A DNA stretch of 5,236 bases from Deltaproteobacteria bacterium. Its GTDB lineage: Bacteria; Desulfobacterota_E; Deferrimicrobia; Deferrimicrobiales; Deferrimicrobiaceae. The notes beneath the pieces were generated by a model. The model saw only the letters and a list, made by a program, of their open reading frames with translations. It ran no database searches and was not told where the DNA came from. Position numbers and translations under genes: made by a program. Shown here in pieces: positions 4,546 to 5,236 of the stretch; position 1 is the first letter of the stretch; each line of letters begins with the position of its first letter. The stretch is from assembly GCA_023488945.1 (NCBI GenBank), contig JAMDBZ010000004.1, forward strand, positions 1 through 5,236, in the 5' to 3' direction.

Positions 4546-5236
4546 GTGCACGGCTGGCGCGGGAACCTCCTGCACGTCGATCTCGGCGCGGGAACCTCCC
4601 GGACCGAAACGATCCCCCGCGACCTCCTCCTGGCCTACCTCGGAGGGAGGGGACTCGGCGTCCGCCTCCTGCGCGAGGATCATTCCCGCGACCCCTTCGA
4701 CCCGGCGATGCCCCTCCTCTTCGCCGTCGGTCCCCTGTGCGGCACGCCCGCACCGACCTCGGCGCGCCTGTCGGTCGTCGCCCGGTCGCCACTCACGGGG
4801 ACCGTCTACGACTGCTCCGCGGGAGGCCGGTTCGCGCACCGTCTCAAGTCCGCCGGGCTCGACGCGCTCCGGGTCGTCGGGCGATCCCCCCGCCCTGTCG
4901 CTATCGCGGTCACCCCCGCGGGAGCGGAGATCCTCCCCGCCGAGGCCCTTTGGGGAAAGACGGTCGGGGAGACGGTGAAGGCGCTGTCGGGGCGGGGAAG
5001 CGTCGCCGCCATCGGCCCCGCGGGGGAAAACGGGGTCCTCTTCTCCAACATCATGATGGGGGAGGGAAACGCCGTCGGCCGCGGGGGGCTCGGCGCGGTC
5101 ATGGGCCGCAAGAGGCTCAAGGCGGTCGCCGTCGACGGCGACCTGCCGACCGGCGTCGTCGACCGGGCGCGGTTCGACAGGGCCCGTGCCGATGTGATGC
5201 GCCTGTTCCGGGCCTCCCCCGTCATCTTTGGGGAGC
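4546..5236 (+). CDS. Aldehyde:ferredoxin oxidoreductase (AOR) family tungstoenzyme, N-terminal 230 residues (3' end outside window)
   Basis: The frame is open from GTG 4546 to the window end. The start VHGWRGNLLHVDLGAGTSR matches the AOR N-terminus (GWxGKxLxVDLTxG). It is followed by YLGGRGLGVRLL (31-42), GPLCGTPAPTSARLSVVARS (62-81), SPLTG (81-85), DCSAGG (89-94), IGPAGEN (156-162) and GRGGLGAVMGRKRLKAVAV (178-196). These are the conserved segments of the N-terminal domain that cradles the bis-pterin tungsten cofactor. The family oxidises aldehydes to acids with ferredoxin as partner, but it also includes reductases and paralogues of other specificity. Substrate cannot be assigned here, because the [4Fe-4S] cysteines and active-site domains lie beyond the window. 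The family is usually ~600 residues, so roughly a third is visible. DCSAGG lacks the Asn of the archaeal DSNSGG-like form. The 205-nt gap and structured leader suggest control separate from the formate dehydrogenase operon. Confidence 0.93.
   Translation, partial: MHGWRGNLLHVDLGAGTSRTETIPRDLLLAYLGGRGLGVRLLREDHSRDPFDPAMPLLFAVGPLCGTPAPTSARLSVVARSPLTGTVYDCSAGGRFAHRLKSAGLDALRVVGRSPRPVAIAVTPAGAEILPAEALWGKTVGETVKALSGRGSVAAIGPAGENGVLFSNIMMGEGNAVGRGGLGAVMGRKRLKAVAVDGDLPTGVVDRARFDRARADVMRLFRASPVIFGE

Noticed and set aside
4436..4978. Forward ORF starting TTG in the repeat region and running into the AOR gene
   Set aside because: Overlaps the AOR frame, which has clear family motifs; its own product is Arg/Ser/Pro-rich with no recognisable domain.

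Overview
This is a GC-rich, densely packed bacterial window with every gene on the + strand. It carries the 3' part of a respiratory formate dehydrogenase locus, then a structured gap and the start of a tungsten-type oxidoreductase gene. The gene content (FdnGHI-type formate dehydrogenase, FdhE, an FdhD-MobA fusion, an aldehyde:ferredoxin oxidoreductase homologue) and the strong preference for G/C at third codon positions suggest an anaerobic or facultative bacterium. A deltaproteobacterial (Desulfuromonadota-like) lineage is my guess. The lineage is inferred from gene content only and is not proven.

Layout: positions 1-620 hold the C-terminal end of the catalytic alpha subunit (molybdopterin oxidoreductase). 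Positions 627-1406 hold the beta subunit, with four [4Fe-4S] clusters and one C-terminal membrane anchor. Positions 1403-2014 hold the gamma subunit, a di-heme cytochrome b. A very strong 16-bp GC hairpin lies just after the gamma stop codon. Next come fdhE (best start 2080, alternative GTG 2011) and a 473-residue FdhD-MobA fusion (2919-4340). The junctions are tight: 6 nt between alpha and beta, ATGA overlaps at beta/gamma and fdhE/fdhD-mobA, and a possible GTGA overlap at gamma/fdhE. This is what one operon would look like.

How it works together: the alpha subunit oxidises formate at a bis-MGD cofactor, electrons pass along the beta-subunit iron-sulfur chain, and the gamma-subunit hemes deliver them to the quinone pool. 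MobA attaches GMP to molybdopterin, FdhD sulfurates the cofactor for formate dehydrogenase, and FdhE helps assemble the respiratory enzyme. Structural and maturation genes are therefore co-encoded.

Positions 4341-4545 are non-coding apart from a possible 9-codon ORF. They hold a TATAAT box, then two tandem ~60-nt hairpin-forming repeats (period 67 nt, 48/60 identical) and a ribosome binding site that can be paired in two alternative ways. This looks like a structured 5' leader for the next gene. From GTG 4546 to the window end, an open reading frame encodes the first 230 residues of an aldehyde:ferredoxin oxidoreductase family protein. The most interesting items are this leader, the FdhD-MobA fusion with a CxxG in place of the usual FdhD CxxC, and the hairpin between the structural and maturation genes.
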